64,000 nucleotides of DNA from assembly GCA_914767885.1 (NCBI GenBank), contig CAJZBQ010000056.1, positions 760,001-824,000 on the forward strand. The letters run 5' to 3'. Below the pieces are notes generated by a model. The model was not told where the DNA came from. It made no database searches and saw only the letters and a list, made by a program, of their open reading frames with translations. Made by a program: the position numbers and the translations under genes. The number at the start of each line of letters is the position of its first letter. Position 1 is the stretch's first letter. Source of the stretch: Blepharisma stoltei. Taxonomy: Eukaryota > Ciliophora > Heterotrichea > Heterotrichida > Blepharismidae. Below, in pieces: positions 19,801 to 31,255 of the stretch.

Positions 19801-22256
19801 TTTGAGCTAACTCAGGAGTTAATTGACTCCCGCTTGATTCTTCAGTTTTTTCTTTCTCTCCCTTCGAATAGAAACAAAAGGATTTTTTATATATTATAAA
19901 AGATAGATGATTTTTTAATAGAAAAATATTCGACAAACCTTTTCTAAATAAATTTAAAAATTTTATCGATTCACACATTAAATTTTTAATCAAAGCTATT
20001 TATATATGAATTATTTTTTAATAGAAGAATGAATTTTTGTTTCAATTTTAAATTGAGGGAGTTAGATTTTTGAGCAGATTCAGCTGATTGCTTTTTGCCT
20101 ACTTCTCAATCATTTTCGTTTGTTTTTAACACAGGATCTGGAATTATTTGTGATGTCTGAGAGGAGGACTTGCTTTCTTCAACAACAGGCTTAGCTTCTA
20201 CTGTTGATTTTTTTTCATGTTTTGCCTCAGATTTCATCTCTTCTTTGTCTTCTTCTTTCGGAGCTTGGTCAGCAGCATGAGCTTGTTTAACTTCATCTAC
20301 TTTAGCAGCTTCATTATTTTTTGCATCTGCACTTTTTTGCGCTGGGGCATTTTGTTCTTGCTCTTTTTCTTTTGCTATCTCAGGCTTAGATAAAGGAGCT
20401 TCCTCTTTAATTTTTGCCTGAGGTGCCTCTGTCAGCTTCTGGGTTTCTTTTCTAGCTTTAGATTCTTCTTGCCCTTGGTGAGAGGAAATCTCAGTTTGGT
20501 TTGGAACTTCTGCTTTTTTATTTTTGCTTTCTTCTACATTTTTTATTGGCTCACTTGGAGTTGATGAATCAGCTTTTGACTTAGACTCGACTGAAGGCGC
20601 TTTTGCTTCTTCTTTTCTCGGCAATTCCTTAGAATCCTCGTGAGAGACTAATTGTTTGTCTTTTTGCTGAGAAGGATTCTCTGGAGCATGAGATTCATTA
20701 ACTGCCTCTGGAGTTGGGGAAGCATCCTTGGAGAGCTTGGACTCTTCTATTTTTGGCTGCTGAGAAGTATTTTCAGGCACTTTAGCTGCAGTTTCTTCAG
20801 TTTTCTTCGTAGAATCCTTTATAGAAGTTTGCTCAACTTGCTTTTTAGAGGCTTTTTTCTCTTCTTCTGAATTGGGAGCAGGCTGGGCTGGAATTTTCTC
20901 AGGTTCACCCTCTTTTGCCTTTTGAATTGGCTCAATAGTAGTTTTTTGAGGCTTTTCCTGTTTCCCTGTCTTTGATTCTTCATTTGATGCAACGTTAAGT
21001 CCTTTAGACGATTCAGTATCTTTTTTTTCTTCTTTCTCTGCTTTCACGACTCCTTCTGTTTTTTGGGTCTGAGCTTTGCTTGACTCTTCAGAAGTAGATT
21101 TCTGTGGAGACTCTCCTTTTTGTTCAGCAACTTTAGGAGTATTTTTATCTGTAGCTTCTTCTGAAATATTGGTTGGCTTAGAAGACTTATCCCCTTCTAT
21201 TTTTTGTACTGGCTTGACCCCTGTATCTTGCTCCTTACTTGATTGAATCTTTTCTTTGGTTTCTTCATTAATATTCTGAGATGTAGTAGCTTGGCCTGAC
21301 TTATTATCTTCCTTTTTAGTTGGGTCTGCGCTTTTTGGTGTTGCTACAGTTTTATCTTGCTCTTTTGCTGTTTCAGACTTTGACAAAGGCATTTCATCTT
21401 TGCTTTTTGATTGAGATTTCTCAGACTCTTTTGGGTTAGGTTCTTCAGTTTTCTTTTGGGGGGTAGGAATATTCTCATTTTGCTTAAGCGCTTCATCTGA
21501 TTTATGTTTGTTTTCTTCTGCTTTTGATATTGAATCATTCGATACAGCTGATTTTTCTTTATTTTCCTCAACTTTTTTCGAAGAAATTTTATCTTTTGTC
21601 TCTTCTGCCTGTCCTGTCGCTGACTTTTGCTGAGGGGAACTTTCAATAACTTTAGATTGTTGGGCTTCTTCAGCTTTAGCAGTTTCATCAGAGCTCTTCA
21701 ATTTTCTTAGTTCTTCTCTATCAAGATGCCCTCTTGCTCCTGCCTTAATTGCAAGATCGTTTATTTGCGAGCCACTTTGACTGACTTCCTTATTTTCTTC
21801 AATTGATATTTTTCCAGATGCTTGCTCAGATTCTTTTTTATTTGTTACATTTTCAGACTTACTTTCATGAACAGGAGCACTTTTTGGTGCTTCTGATGAT
21901 ACAGATTTAGTCTTTGCTTCTTCTGCACTTTCAGCAGGTTTGATCTTTTGAGAGGATTCTTGGCTTGATTTTTTATTATCTTCTTTGGCTGTTGTTTTAG
22001 CAGACGTATTTTCAGTAGAGCCTGGTATCGCAGATGTTTGAGATTTGGTCTCTTCATTGGATTTTTTGGATGACTCTGCTGATGTGTTAGCAGGAATTTT
22101 GGATTCTTCTTGATGAGCTTGGGATGGATCAGAAATCTTTGATTTATCTGACTGTGGTTGACTTTCAGCTTGATTTACAGTTCCAGCCCCTGATTTTGGC
22201 TGCTGGATAGATGACGAATTTTCTGAACTTTCTTTGGCGCTATTTTTTCCTTCCAT
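16897..22256 (-). CDS. Very long IQ-motif, low-complexity repeat protein
   Basis: It starts at 22256 (MEGKNSAKESSEN) and ends at 16897. With IESs 19247-19652 and 19856-20063 removed it encodes 1581 residues. Almost all of it is Lys/Glu/Ser/Thr/Pro/Gln-rich and probably disordered. Near the C-terminus are three IQ-type segments (two IVLIQSFARKYLTKK and one ASVVIQSVARKHLAEK), which bind calmodulin or related light chains. A fourth, degenerate one (LAIKAGARGHLDRE) is N-terminal. A block of eleven 21-residue repeats lies between. Likely a cytoskeletal or cortical scaffold under Ca2+ control (inference). Confidence 0.85.
17945..18638 (-). repeat. 63-bp tandem repeat, about 11 copies, coding
   Basis: The repeat unit encodes ESSAKASDEQTSIKxPEKKAE (21 residues). 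Copies differ mainly at one position (SP or IP) and by Ala/Val, Thr/Ala swaps. The period is exactly 63 bp, so copy-number change keeps the frame. The reverse strand is also open through the block, a by-product of the composition. Confidence 0.95.
19247..19652. mobile_element. Composite IES in IQ-motif gene
   Basis: TA at 19245-19246 and 19651-19652. Excision joins PTQSS to KEKSEEVGK. The left end (CTCCTCCCCGTTTTAAATTA) and first 130 bp match the element at 57913-58471. The right end (TTCATTCACGGTGGG...GGGAG) matches BogoMITE ends instead. So either two elements recombined or one inserted into another and lost an end. Confidence 0.85.
19856..20063. mobile_element. Short IES with CTCCC...GGGAG ends in IQ-motif gene
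   Basis: Inverted ends CTCTCCCTTCGAAT and AATTGAGGGAG bound about 208 bp of AT-rich sequence. Removal joins AQKS to KEKTEESS. The flanking repeat is TT or a degenerate TA (TC on the left, TA on the right), so the exact cut is uncertain by one or two bases, though the protein is unchanged. Confidence 0.75.
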
Positions 22257-22537
22257 TTATAAATTGAAGCTCTTAGCATTTCTATTTGAATTCAATAATC
22301 TTACTATAAAAAAATTCCTTATTAAAATATTATGTTTAAATAATTAATTAGTGCAAATAAAATTCTATTTTTTGGGGTTTTTTATTATAAATAAATTTAA
22401 ATGCTCTTGATCCAATTTATTTAAGATATCTAAATGCCATATTTCTAGCCTAGCAAAATTTCAATAAGTTTAAATAAAAAGCTTACTCAGCTTAACTAAA
22501 CATAACCCTTTTAACTATTAGTTTTGTGATTAAGAAG
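22257..22537. other. Intergenic, AT-rich
   Basis: About 280 bp between two minus-strand genes. It is the likely promoter of the IQ-motif gene. There is no repeat-family member or ORF of interest. Confidence 0.5.
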
Positions 22538-23224
22538 TTAAAAAAGATCCTCATTGGTGCCCTCTAGCAGATAATTATTGATTTCTCTAATTTGTTGTAT
22601 CAAACTTCCTAGTTCGTTCGGGTACTTACCAACCCCAGCTTCAATTTCTTCAGGCTCAAACCCAAACTCATCAAAAATTTCATCTTCGAGCATCCTCATC
22701 TTAATATTCAGTTCATTAGGATCTTCTTCATTTATCTCCTTAGATTTTGATATAGTAAATTGCATTATTTCAGTCAGCCTCGCTGGATTCAGCAATGGCG
22801 ATACATTTGTAACTAAAACTGTGCATACTTTACTAAACGCCAAAGCAACTTCAGGGTCATTTTCCATATGGTTATAAGAATCATTTAATATTTCCTCAGT
22901 TAACCGTGAACGTTCAAGAACATCTGCAAACGCTTTTTCATTAGCCCTCCTGGCATGGTCTTTTAAATCCCTTATGCAAATCCTATATTCTCTTCCTCCT
23001 CGATGCAGATTTCTCCGTTTCCTACGATTCAGCTTCAGCAGTGTTGCAAAGTTTTCTGAAAATGCCTGGCGTATTTGGTTAAGGACTCTTATCAAGGAAG
23101 CTTTATCAAGGAGCTTTATAGTGGAAAATTTCATTGGAGGCCCTCGTGTCTTTCAATACAGCAAGCCAAGTGCGAAAATACAAAAGAGCCCTTCTATTAC
23201 ATAAAGAACCTTTTTGTTTTCCAT
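22538..23224 (-). CDS. Uncharacterised protein with N-terminal membrane helix
   Basis: Start at 23224 gives MENKKVLYVIEGLFCIFALG, a single hydrophobic helix, and then passes through a UGA Trp into the soluble part. Total 228 residues. The soluble part is helical, with a basic patch (LNRRKRRNLHRGGREYR) and an acidic C-terminal third ending EGTNEDLF. The region ILNDSYNHMENDPEVALAF is reminiscent of regulatory helices but not diagnostic. I do not recognise a family. It lies just downstream of NDUFS8 on the same strand, with a 35-bp gap. Confidence 0.75.
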
Positions 23225-23259
23225 ATGGAAATTAAAGCTAATTATAAGAATGGCTTAAC

Positions 23260-23934
23260 TTATTTTCTTTTGAACACCCATTCTAAGTTTCTTGCAAGCT
23301 GGGCTTCCCATCTGTCGCCGTTATCAATGAGCTTGGTTTTGGTAAAAAGCATGTCAGAATGAGCTATGGTTGCGAACTCAAAGTTGGAAGATAATACGAT
23401 CGCATCCACTGGGCAGGCTTCTGCACAGTATCCACAATAAATGCATTTAGTCATGTCAATGTCATAACGTGTTGTTTTCCTTGCACCGTCTGGTCGAGGC
23501 TCTGCTTCGATTTTTATTGCTTTTGGAGGGCATGTGGCTTCGCAGAGCTTGCAGGCGATGCAACGTTCTTCACCAGTTGGGTACCTTCTGAGACTATGCT
23601 CACCGCGGAATAGAGGACTGAGTGGACCTTTTTCTGCTGGGTAATTGATGGTTACTTCTGTTTCAAAAGAATGCATACCCATTGTCCAGACCATCTTCAA
23701 GATATCAGCTTGCCAGAATTTGCGATGCCAGTGGTTCAAGGTTGATTCCCAATCCACATCTGTGCGGATTTCCAGGGGGTGAGGAGCCAATTCGTCTTTG
23801 GTTGCCCAATAATAATCTTGGTGTGGAGTGTAGTGGGGGTGGTTGCTGTCCATAGGCACTTGAGTGTAAGAGTATTCTTGCCCATCACTACCTTTTTGCA
23901 ACTGAGCGAATCTTCTTATAACTCTACGTATCAT
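23260..23934 (-). CDS. NDUFS8: Mitochondrial complex I 23-kDa (TYKY) subunit
   Basis: An iron-sulfur subunit of NADH:ubiquinone oxidoreductase in the peripheral arm, carrying clusters N6a and N6b. Two ferredoxin-type motifs are visible: [12 protein letters not shown] and [12 protein letters not shown], each with four Cys. The preceding block [16 protein letters not shown] is family-typical. The N-terminus ([15 protein letters not shown]) is a mitochondrial presequence. At 224 residues it is close to the family length. No intron or IES is present. Confidence 0.97.
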   Translation of the reverse strand: MIRRVIRRFAQLQKGSDGQEYSYTQVPMDSNHPHYTPHQDYYWATKDELAPHPLEIRTDVDWESTLNHWHRKFWQADILKMVWTMGMHSFETEVTINYPAEKGPLSPLFRGEHSLRRYPTGEERCIACKLCEATCPPKAIKIEAEPRPDGARKTTRYDIDMTKCIYCGYCAEACPVDAIVLSSNFEFATIAHSDMLFTKTKLIDNGDRWEAQLARNLEWVFKRK

Positions 23935-23993
23935 TATTTAATATTTAGTTAATTCTCTATTTAATTTCCATCTTAGACATAGGAATATTTGAA

Positions 23994-25447
23994 TTATGAC
24001 TTTTCGTCATTCAATTTTGCAAGCTGCTCATACAGCCTCCTTTCTTCTCTTGTTAAATGCTTAGGGATCACTACTGTGAATTTAATATAATGATCTCCTT
24101 TTTTCGTCTGATGAGGAGGCAAGTGGCTTATTCCTTGACTCGCTAGTTTAACAGTTTGTCCAGGATTTGTGCCTGGTTCTACTTTTAACTTTATATTTCC
24201 TGCCAAAGTTTCGACGTCTATTGTACCTCCAAGTGCTGCTTGGGAAACAGATAATGATACTTCAGAGTGTATATCATATCCTATTCGCTTAAAAACTGGA
24301 TGAGGCTTGACTATAAACTTTATCAAAAGGTCGCCAGGGTTGTCTCCGTTTTCTGAAAAGTTCCCTCCTCCTTTGATTTTTAATGAAGAACCTGTATTAA
24401 TCCCTGGTGGAACTATGACTGTATCTGTGTGTCTTTCATGGGCTATGCCTGTTCCTTTACATGCAGTACAAAACGATTTTATTATTTTGCCTATACCTTG
24501 ACAATTTTTACATGTCGTCTGGATAGTTATTGGACCTTTTTGGAATACTATGACCCCAAGTCCTCCGCAAAGATCGCATTTTACTGGCGAAGATCCTGGT
24601 TTTACTTTTGTGCCTTTGCAAGCTTTGCAAATCGTCCTTTTGTCTAATATTATTTGTTTTGAGACACCATTGACTGCTTCCAAGAACGAAATTTCCATAG
24701 TTAACACTATATCTTCGCCTTGATAAACACTTTGATCATGATTGGAGGCTCCTTGGCCAAAAAAGTCACCGAATTCGCTAAATATATCTTGAAAGCCTGT
24801 GAAGTTATTCGTAAATCCTTTACTTGTAAAATTTCCAAAAGGATTAAATCCATTGAACTCAGAAGCATTGAACCCTGAAGCTTTTGCTTGCTCTTGTTCA
24901 TCTCCTGTCATCCCAGTATTATCATAAGCTTTTCTTTTTTCTAAATCTCCCAATGTTTCATACGCATTATTAATTTCTGCGAATTTTGCTTTAGCATCGA
25001 GAGATTTGTTGACATCTGGATGATATTTTTTAGCGAGCTCAAAATAGGCCTTTTTTATATCGCTTTGAGATGCATTTGAAGATATACCTAGAATTTTATA
25101 GTAATCCTTTTTGTTCAGTAATCTTAATGAGCTTCGGAAACCTCTAACTCCCCCTCCATGAGCGAATAAAAAATTTGTATGAAAAACATTTTGATATGTA
25201 AGTGATAATTATTATATGAAATCTCTAGCTAATTATGTTAAATTTTAAGCAGCTTGCAGTTTAAAAAATAAATTTTACAAATTTAAAAAAATATTTGCGT
25301 TCCATTTTTTGCGAATTGGGATATTTTTAAATTTATAAAAAAAATTGCTCTAAAATTTATATATAAATTCTTTTAAAAAAAAATTGATCCCCTTGTGAGC
25401 AAACAAATATTTTTGTTCGCTCACTGAAGGGGAGTAAGTAATATCAT
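23994..25447 (-). CDS. DNAJA3: Mitochondrial DnaJ (type I Hsp40)
   Basis: It has 387 residues after removing the IES at 25147-25436. [17 protein letters not shown] is a likely mitochondrial presequence. The J-domain carries the HPD tripeptide (KKYHPDVN), which stimulates Hsp70 ATPase. A Gly/Phe linker follows ([16 protein letters not shown]). The zinc-finger domain has four CxxCxGxG-type repeats ([32 protein letters not shown]). The C-terminal substrate-binding domains carry GDLLIKF and [10 protein letters not shown]. Gene order and presequence suggest a Tid1/Mdj1-type partner of mitochondrial Hsp70. The gene symbol is by family analogy. Confidence 0.93.
25147..25436. mobile_element. BogoMITE-like IES near the start of DnaJ gene
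   Basis: TA at 25145-25146 and 25435-25436 flank 290 bp with CTCCCCCTCCATGAGCGAA at one end and TCACTGAAGGGGAG at the other. Excision links the start (MILL) to RGFRSS; without it the J-domain has no start codon. It is a diverged copy. Confidence 0.92.
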
Positions 25448-25830
25448 GTATAATTTCTAGAAATGGTTTTCACGAACTTTTTATTTAAATATGATTTAAA
25501 ATTTACTATTAATTTTGATAATTTAAATGCAGCAATCTAAAATTTTTATTGGTAATAATTTATAAGTTGATTATGAGAAAATCAATTTGGATTTTTCAAT
25601 TTACCTTCCTTGATTTATTTTTTAAAAGCTTCTTTAAGAAAGCTAAAATTATTAGTAATTTACAAATTTTCTAAACAAATAAATTGCGTTCTTTCATTAA
25701 TTAAAATTTATACTGATGATTATGATAAAAATAAATTATCTATACTTATTATATATATCTTAATGAAAGTACGTTTTTATCAATGTAAATGTCATATAAT
25801 AGCAGCTGCACGCCAGCATAAAATTCATTA
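25448..25830. other. Intergenic, very AT-rich
   Basis: Between divergent genes, before a MITE. Short open stretches here are low-complexity and lack codon bias. I see nothing to annotate apart from its probable role as a bidirectional promoter. Confidence 0.5.
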
Positions 25831-26211
25831 ACTCCCCCCCCCCCTCCGTGAGCGAACAAAAAAATTTTGTTCACTCACGGAGGGGGGTTAATTTTTTTTT
25901 TTTTAAAAAAAAATTTATATATAAATTTTATAAAAAATATTTTTTTCGAAATTTAAAAAAATCCTAATTTGCAAAAATTGGGAAGCAAATATTAATTTAA
26001 TTTGCAAAATTTATGTTTTAAAACGCAATAAACAGAATTAGCTCTAGATTTCATTATACTAATTATCACTTATATATCAAATTTTTTTTCCATTAAAATT
26101 TTTTCTATTAAAAAATTTTTGTTCGCTCACGGAGGGTGGGTTTTTTGGGTCAAAAAATGGTGATTTTTTCTAATGGTTTTGTTCGCTCACGGAGGGGGGG
26201 GGGGGGGAGTA
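25831..26211 (+). mobile_element. BogoMITE-like element, full-length
   Basis: TA ends at 25829-25830 and 26210-26211, 381 bp. Poly-C/poly-G ends with CTCCGTGAGCGAAC are followed at once by the inverted GTTCGCTCACGGAG. A second inverted copy of the motif sits about 80 bp inside the right end. It is almost identical to the copies at 35938, 45952 and 48752. It lies 60 bp upstream of the IFT81 start codon. Confidence 0.95.
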
Positions 26212-26270
26212 AGGTATTAAAATCATAAAAATTTCAAAATAACTTAAAATTCTTGCAGTTCAAACAAAAT

Positions 26271-28376
26271 ATGGACCCACGAGACTTTGAAAAAGGTTCG
26301 AGACTTCTGCCAAACCTTGGAACTTCCACAAACGAGATCAAAGAAATTGTCCAAGGCCTAAACGGCCCTCCATTCAGTTATAATTTGACACTAGTCAGCT
26401 TTGACGAAAAAAGCCCTCAAGAGCTGCAAGAATTATTAATCGATATCATTACGAAGCTCAACCCAAAGCAAAAAATCGACCTCTCTACCGATCAAAGCGA
26501 AATCGCTCAAACAGTTGTGGAGTTCTTAAAAGTGTTAGGTTATACCAGCAACTTTGATATGGAATTCCAACGCGGGCTTTTATACGGCGATAAAAGAATT
26601 CTCTATCCAATCTTCCACTATATCATTTCTAACCTCCCCCTAATGCAAGCAAGAGCATATCTTGGCAAATTCTTGGTCACCATACACGTTCCGGACGAGT
26701 TTTTAGTGGAAGAGGACATGAAAGAGTTATATCAAACTTATAAGGAATTGATGGCACAGTTCCAAGTAACCCACCAAGAACTTGAGCAGGTCCGCCAGCA
26801 AGCTTTGCCTCCTCAAGAACTAAAGCGTGACATCGACCAATTAGAGCTTGAAAAAGAACAACTTGTCACCAAAATTTCTAAACTGAAAGCAAGATACCAA
26901 GGAAATGAAGAATTTCAGCAGCTGCTAGAAGCGACAAGTAAGCTTAGAAAGGAGCAAGAGGAAGAAGCAATGCTAGTAGAAAAGCTGCAAGAGCAACAGC
27001 AGCATTTAGAGTGGTGTGAAGGGAACTTAATGTCTGCCCAACAAAGGCTGATTGACATCAAAAAAGTAACTGCCTCTGATACCAGTGCAGCTGATATGCT
27101 TAATTTGCTAAGGGTTGATGTAAAAAGGAATAGAGAGTTTTGCAATGAAAGGATTGGAAGAGAACTCACTGAAAAAATAAAAAGACTTGAGCAAGTAGAG
27201 CAGCTTCTTAATGAGCCTATTGTCAGCCAAAAAGACTTAGATGGTCTACAGAATGATGTAAGAAATCTGCAAAGAGAAGTTCAATTATTGGAAGAAAAAG
27301 CAAACAACGCCCAAAATCCTGCAGAAGATAAATTGGGCGTTTATAAGCAGCAAGCCTCACTTGTGTCTAAGAAAAAAGAGAAAGCAATCGAAAAATTGAA
27401 ATCCTTGGAACAAGAAGAGTCAAAATTGGAGAAAAAAATGATGCAGAAAGAAAAAGAATACGAAAATGTCAAAGGTGGTAACAAATTTATGAGCAGAGAT
27501 GAGTTTACCAAATACTCGCAATCTTTAAGGGCGAAGAAAACTCAATACCAACAGATGAAAGCTCAATTAAGAGACATCAGAGCTGATCTTGCAGTGCTAG
27601 GGAGGACAGAAAAAATCCTAAAAGGCGAAGCAGAAGAGCAGATCCGAGAAATGAGAAACCTCGAAAGGGAGCATGGAATCGAAGGAGGCTTCCAGTATCA
27701 AGAAGAATTAGAAAAGATTTCAGCTGCTAAGCAGGAAATTGATATCCAAAAAGGAGCCACTCTTGACGAAATTGCAAAAATTGTAGAAGAACTCGACTAC
27801 AAGATTAAAGAAAACAGAGCAAGGTTGAGTCCCTTAGTAACTGAGCTGAGAACTGCAAGGGCAAGATTCCAAGAACTTAATGCTGAATATGAGTCTAAAA
27901 AGGCGCAATACGACACGGTCAATGCTTCAGTAGAGTCAGACAGAGCTAAAATAGACGAAGAAGTTAAGCAGCTATTAGAAGAAACCAACGCTATGGAAAG
28001 CAAATATCATCTTATTAATGGCCGCATTCAACTTGCAGATGCCCAGCTAAAACGGCTATTGAACGAACAAGCCTGCAGGAACGGAGAAAGAAAGCTCAGC
28101 TCTGAATACAACTCTCTCCAAGAGTGCTATAATATCAAGCAGGAACAGCAAACTAAGCTTATCTCTGATCTTAGAAATAAGCAAAAGATGATCAAGGAAA
28201 CCCATGATACTAATTCCAGACAAGTGAAACTGTTTTCTGATTTAAGACGATTTTTAGACCTGAAGATTAGAGTAACTGAAGAAGAAAACAGAGGGCAAGG
28301 ACGTGCGTTGAGAGGTAGAGATCTTGGAGGGGAAATCGGAGTTGGCGGGGTAAATCGTTTGGTATTAAATGACTAA
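26271..28376 (+). CDS. IFT81: Intraflagellar transport protein 81
   Basis: A 701-residue IFT-B core subunit that, with IFT74, binds tubulin for anterograde transport in cilia. The N-terminal calponin-homology-like domain is seen from EIKEIVQGLNGPPF to about residue 125, with the family-typical FQRGLLYGDKRILYPIFHYI. The rest is coiled coil with the IFT81 signatures KLGVYKQQASLVSKKKEKA, GDEFK-like SRDEFTKYSQSLRAKK and EELEKISAAKQEID. The start at 26271 (MDPRDFEKG) is chosen because only non-ATG codons lie upstream in frame. No intron or IES interrupts 2.1 kb of coding sequence. Confidence 0.96.
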   Translation: MDPRDFEKGSRLLPNLGTSTNEIKEIVQGLNGPPFSYNLTLVSFDEKSPQELQELLIDIITKLNPKQKIDLSTDQSEIAQTVVEFLKVLGYTSNFDMEFQRGLLYGDKRILYPIFHYIISNLPLMQARAYLGKFLVTIHVPDEFLVEEDMKELYQTYKELMAQFQVTHQELEQVRQQALPPQELKRDIDQLELEKEQLVTKISKLKARYQGNEEFQQLLEATSKLRKEQEEEAMLVEKLQEQQQHLEWCEGNLMSAQQRLIDIKKVTASDTSAADMLNLLRVDVKRNREFCNERIGRELTEKIKRLEQVEQLLNEPIVSQKDLDGLQNDVRNLQREVQLLEEKANNAQNPAEDKLGVYKQQASLVSKKKEKAIEKLKSLEQEESKLEKKMMQKEKEYENVKGGNKFMSRDEFTKYSQSLRAKKTQYQQMKAQLRDIRADLAVLGRTEKILKGEAEEQIREMRNLEREHGIEGGFQYQEELEKISAAKQEIDIQKGATLDEIAKIVEELDYKIKENRARLSPLVTELRTARARFQELNAEYESKKAQYDTVNASVESDRAKIDEEVKQLLEETNAMESKYHLINGRIQLADAQLKRLLNEQACRNGERKLSSEYNSLQECYNIKQEQQTKLISDLRNKQKMIKETHDTNSRQVKLFSDLRRFLDLKIRVTEEENRGQGRALRGRDLGGEIGVGGVNRLVLND

Positions 28377-28400
28377 TTTAGGCTTAAGTTATAATTAGAA

Positions 28401-28709
28401 ATGGTAAATGTCATATAGAGTGAAATAGAAGAAGCATTTATGAGGATCAAAACACATAAAGGAGTCAAGGGAATCATTATCGCGAACTATGCAGGAATTT
28501 CTGTGAAAAGCTCGATGAGTCAAGCTGATACTCATAAATATGCTAGCTTAATTTCAAGCCTAACATTGACTGCAAGATCAACTGTTAAAGATCTGGATTC
28601 GCAAAATGATTTGGTGTTTCTCAGGATAAGAAGTAAAAAGCATGAAATTATGGTAGCGCCTGATCATGAATATATGCTTATTGTGATCCAAAATCCTGAT
28701 GAGGAGTAA
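28401..28709 (+). CDS. DYNLRB1: Dynein light chain, roadblock/LC7 type
   Basis: A 97-residue roadblock-domain protein, the family length, which binds dynein intermediate chains as a dimer. The start codon is separated from the rest by a 15-nt intron directly after ATG (28404-28418, GT...TAG). Family features are the [13 protein letters not shown] strand pair, [11 protein letters not shown] and [21 protein letters not shown]. It follows IFT81 by 24 bp on the same strand; both serve ciliary or dynein transport. Confidence 0.95.
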
Positions 28710-28934
28710 GAATTGAATATAAATGAAATAGATGAAATTCGTTTTAATGAGTTTTAATGAGTTTTAAGATAATTAAATTGTGGAGATCCTGCAGCAGAAA
28801 TCAGCTAGAGGATTGCTTAAAGCTCGAGATAAGAGGAAAATTGCGCCATATTAAGAAGTTGTTAAAGGAACTTTATATTTAAATACAGCTAGGAACTTAA
28901 AAAATAAGCCAGAAATAGCAGGATTTTAATTATT

Positions 28935-29549
28935 TTAGTTTGGCATCGGAAACATTTTTTTTCTTGGTAAATAACTATTAAAATTTGGAGATTTTATGCA
29001 AGATCTTTTGATTTCTGCTTTTTTCTTTTCCTTTTCATTTGATGAAGGACTTTTCGGAGATTCATCACGCAGCGTTGACTGAGTAATGTCTGAGCAAGTT
29101 TTCTGTCACCATCTCGTATTCGTCCTTTCTACAGAAATCGTGGTTTTAGGCCTCAATGACTCTGGAAGCACCTGACCCGCATCGACTCTTAATATAGATT
29201 CATTCATAGAGTGCCTTTTTTTCCTAGGCACCATTGTGGCTTCAAAAACAATTTGATGACCTATATAGTAGTATCCATTATTGGATAAATCCTTTTCTGC
29301 ATGAAATTTTCTGTAAACAGGCCCTGAGCGCTTTCACCTAGGGCTTACTTCGTATGACCCAGGACCCACTCTGTAGCCTGTGATTTTAGAATTGAATTCA
29401 TATTGAGGGAACCTTGGCTCTTTAGCAAAGGAGGGCTTTATTTTTACTGGGGATATAGATAGTGAAGATCCATTGGAAGTTATTGAGGCATTATGAAATT
29501 CACCTGTTCTCTCTTTTGGGCTGCGAAATTTTAAATCAGTTGGTCTCAT
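28935..29549 (-). CDS. GPGxY-motif (SHIPPO-like) protein
   Basis: It has 204 residues starting at 29549. UGA Trp codons fuse what would otherwise look like fragments. The segment ITGYRVGPGSYEVSPR carries the PGPGxY-type motif of SHIPPO/ODF3 proteins that associate with microtubules, and a basic, Ser-rich region follows. The remainder (RHSMNESILRVDAG, SPKSPSSNEKEKKKA) is probably disordered. With IFT81 and the dynein light chain nearby, a ciliary role is plausible, but proximity alone is weak evidence in ciliates. Confidence 0.65.
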
Positions 29550-29732
29550 TTAACTGTAATTGATTAATTAATTAATTAATTTTATACTTAGCCAAGTATA
29601 TTAACATTTACATTAAAAAACAAATTAAATAATTTTGCGAAGCAATAAAACTATCTTTATCTGATAATTTTTGAAATCTATGGAGAATTCCTACTATAAT
29701 CAATAATTTTTGTTACTTGGAAATAAATCAAA

Positions 29733-31157
29733 ATGATGCACAGAGTTACCCTCAAGAAGCAATGATTTGTAGGTTCAAAATCTACCAACATTGAGAATTC
29801 TTACCGATTCGACGCTGAGCTTGGAAGTGGAGCATATGGGAAGGTAATAAAAGCAACTAATTTGAGTAGTAACCAACAAGTCGCTATCAAGATGGTCCAG
29901 AAAAATAGAGTAAAAGACTACAAGACCTTCAACAAAGAGCTCTCAATTTTAAGAGTCATGGTAACCTTAACTTAGGACCACCCAAATATCGTAAAGATCC
30001 TCGAAACTTATGAAACAGACAGAATATGCTACTTGGTCATGGAATTATGTGAAGGTGGGGAACTCTTCGATAGAATTATACAAGAAAAAAACCTTTCTGA
30101 AGCACATGCAGCTTTTATTATGAGAAAATTATTTAGTGCCCTATCATATTGCCACGATCAAGGCATTTGCCATAGAGACTTGAAGCCAGAAAATCTTATG
30201 TTTTTGACGAAAAATCCAGAAAGTGATATAAAACTTATAGATTTCGGACTCGCGAAAGAGGTGAGTGAAAGCTTAGTAATGCATAGATTTAATGGGACTC
30301 CCTACTATATAGCGCCTGAGGTCCTCTCAAGAAACTACTCATATGAAGTAGATTGCTGGTCTCTAGGTGTAATTATGTACGTTATGCTTTCTGGAACTCC
30401 TCCATTCAACGGAAGAAATAATGAAGAAATACTTATGTCGGTATACAATGGATCTTATTCATTTCGTCCAAGAGCTTTTCAAATGGTATCGAACATGGCT
30501 AAAGACTTGATAGCTAGGCTTCTTGTAAAAGATCCACAACTTAGATACACTGCAAGAGCTGCATTTAACCACCCATGGATCCGAGGACTTGCACCTCTGC
30601 CAGAAGTTCCTTTGAGTGTAGAAGTTTTCATGGATATCAGCCAATTTGTTTCGTCAGAAAATTTAAAAAAAGCTACCTTGATGTTTGTAGCCTCTAGGCT
30701 TTCAGAACGAGACCTTGATCAGCTCAAAGAAGTTTTTATCGCATTTGACAAAGATGGTGATGGGCTACTTTCCAGAGCTGAATATGAAGCAGGATTACAA
30801 CAAAGTGGGATTTATCTTGACAAATCAACATTAGACAATATGTGACATATAATAGATTCTAACAAAAACAACTTGATCGATTATACAGAATTCCTTGCTT
30901 CTTGCTTGCATAACCAGCAGTACTTAGACCGAGGGATCTTAAAAACTGCTTTTGAGTATTTTGACATGGTAAAATGTATTTAGGATGGAAATGGACTTAT
31001 TACGCATTCAGAACTGAGGAGCGTGCTCAGGGATAGAGAAGTCACGCTAACTATCAAAGACCAAAAGGTAGAAGAAATGATTAAAGAGGTAGACAGGAAT
31101 GGGGATGGGTATATAGACTATCAAGAATTTCTGCAAATGATGGCAGGAGGATCGTAA
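29733..31157 (+). CDS. Calcium-dependent protein kinase (CDPK)
   Basis: A 464-residue Ser/Thr kinase fused to four EF-hands. Two 15-nt introns lie at 29960-29974 and 30969-30983. Kinase: GSGAYGKV loop, VAIK Lys, CHRDLKPEN, IDFGLAK, GTPYYIAPEVL. A junction and autoinhibitory segment follows. EF-hand loops are DKDGDGLLSRAE, DSNKNNLIDYTE, DMDGNGLITHSE (split by the second intron) and DRNGDGYIDYQE, all with good Ca2+ ligands. Activated by Ca2+ without calmodulin, as in plants and other alveolates. The N-terminus lacks a myristoylation site. Confidence 0.96.
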
Positions 31158-31255
31158 ATAAGATGGAATTTATATGATCTGAAAATAAATAATAAATATT
31201 TAATATACATTTAGAAAGCTATTATCAATGAGGATTATAGTAAAATTCACCTAAA

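Noticed and set aside
25831-26211. CRISPR-like regularly spaced repeats
   Set aside because: The repeated GTGAGCGAAC motif belongs to MITE termini and hairpins; spacing and context are those of inverted-repeat elements.
28760-28934. Coding remnant downstream of the dynein light chain (QQKSARGLLKARDK-like reading)
   Set aside because: It looks IQ-like, but there is a stop within 25 codons, no start and no splice solution. Too weak to annotate as a gene or pseudogene.
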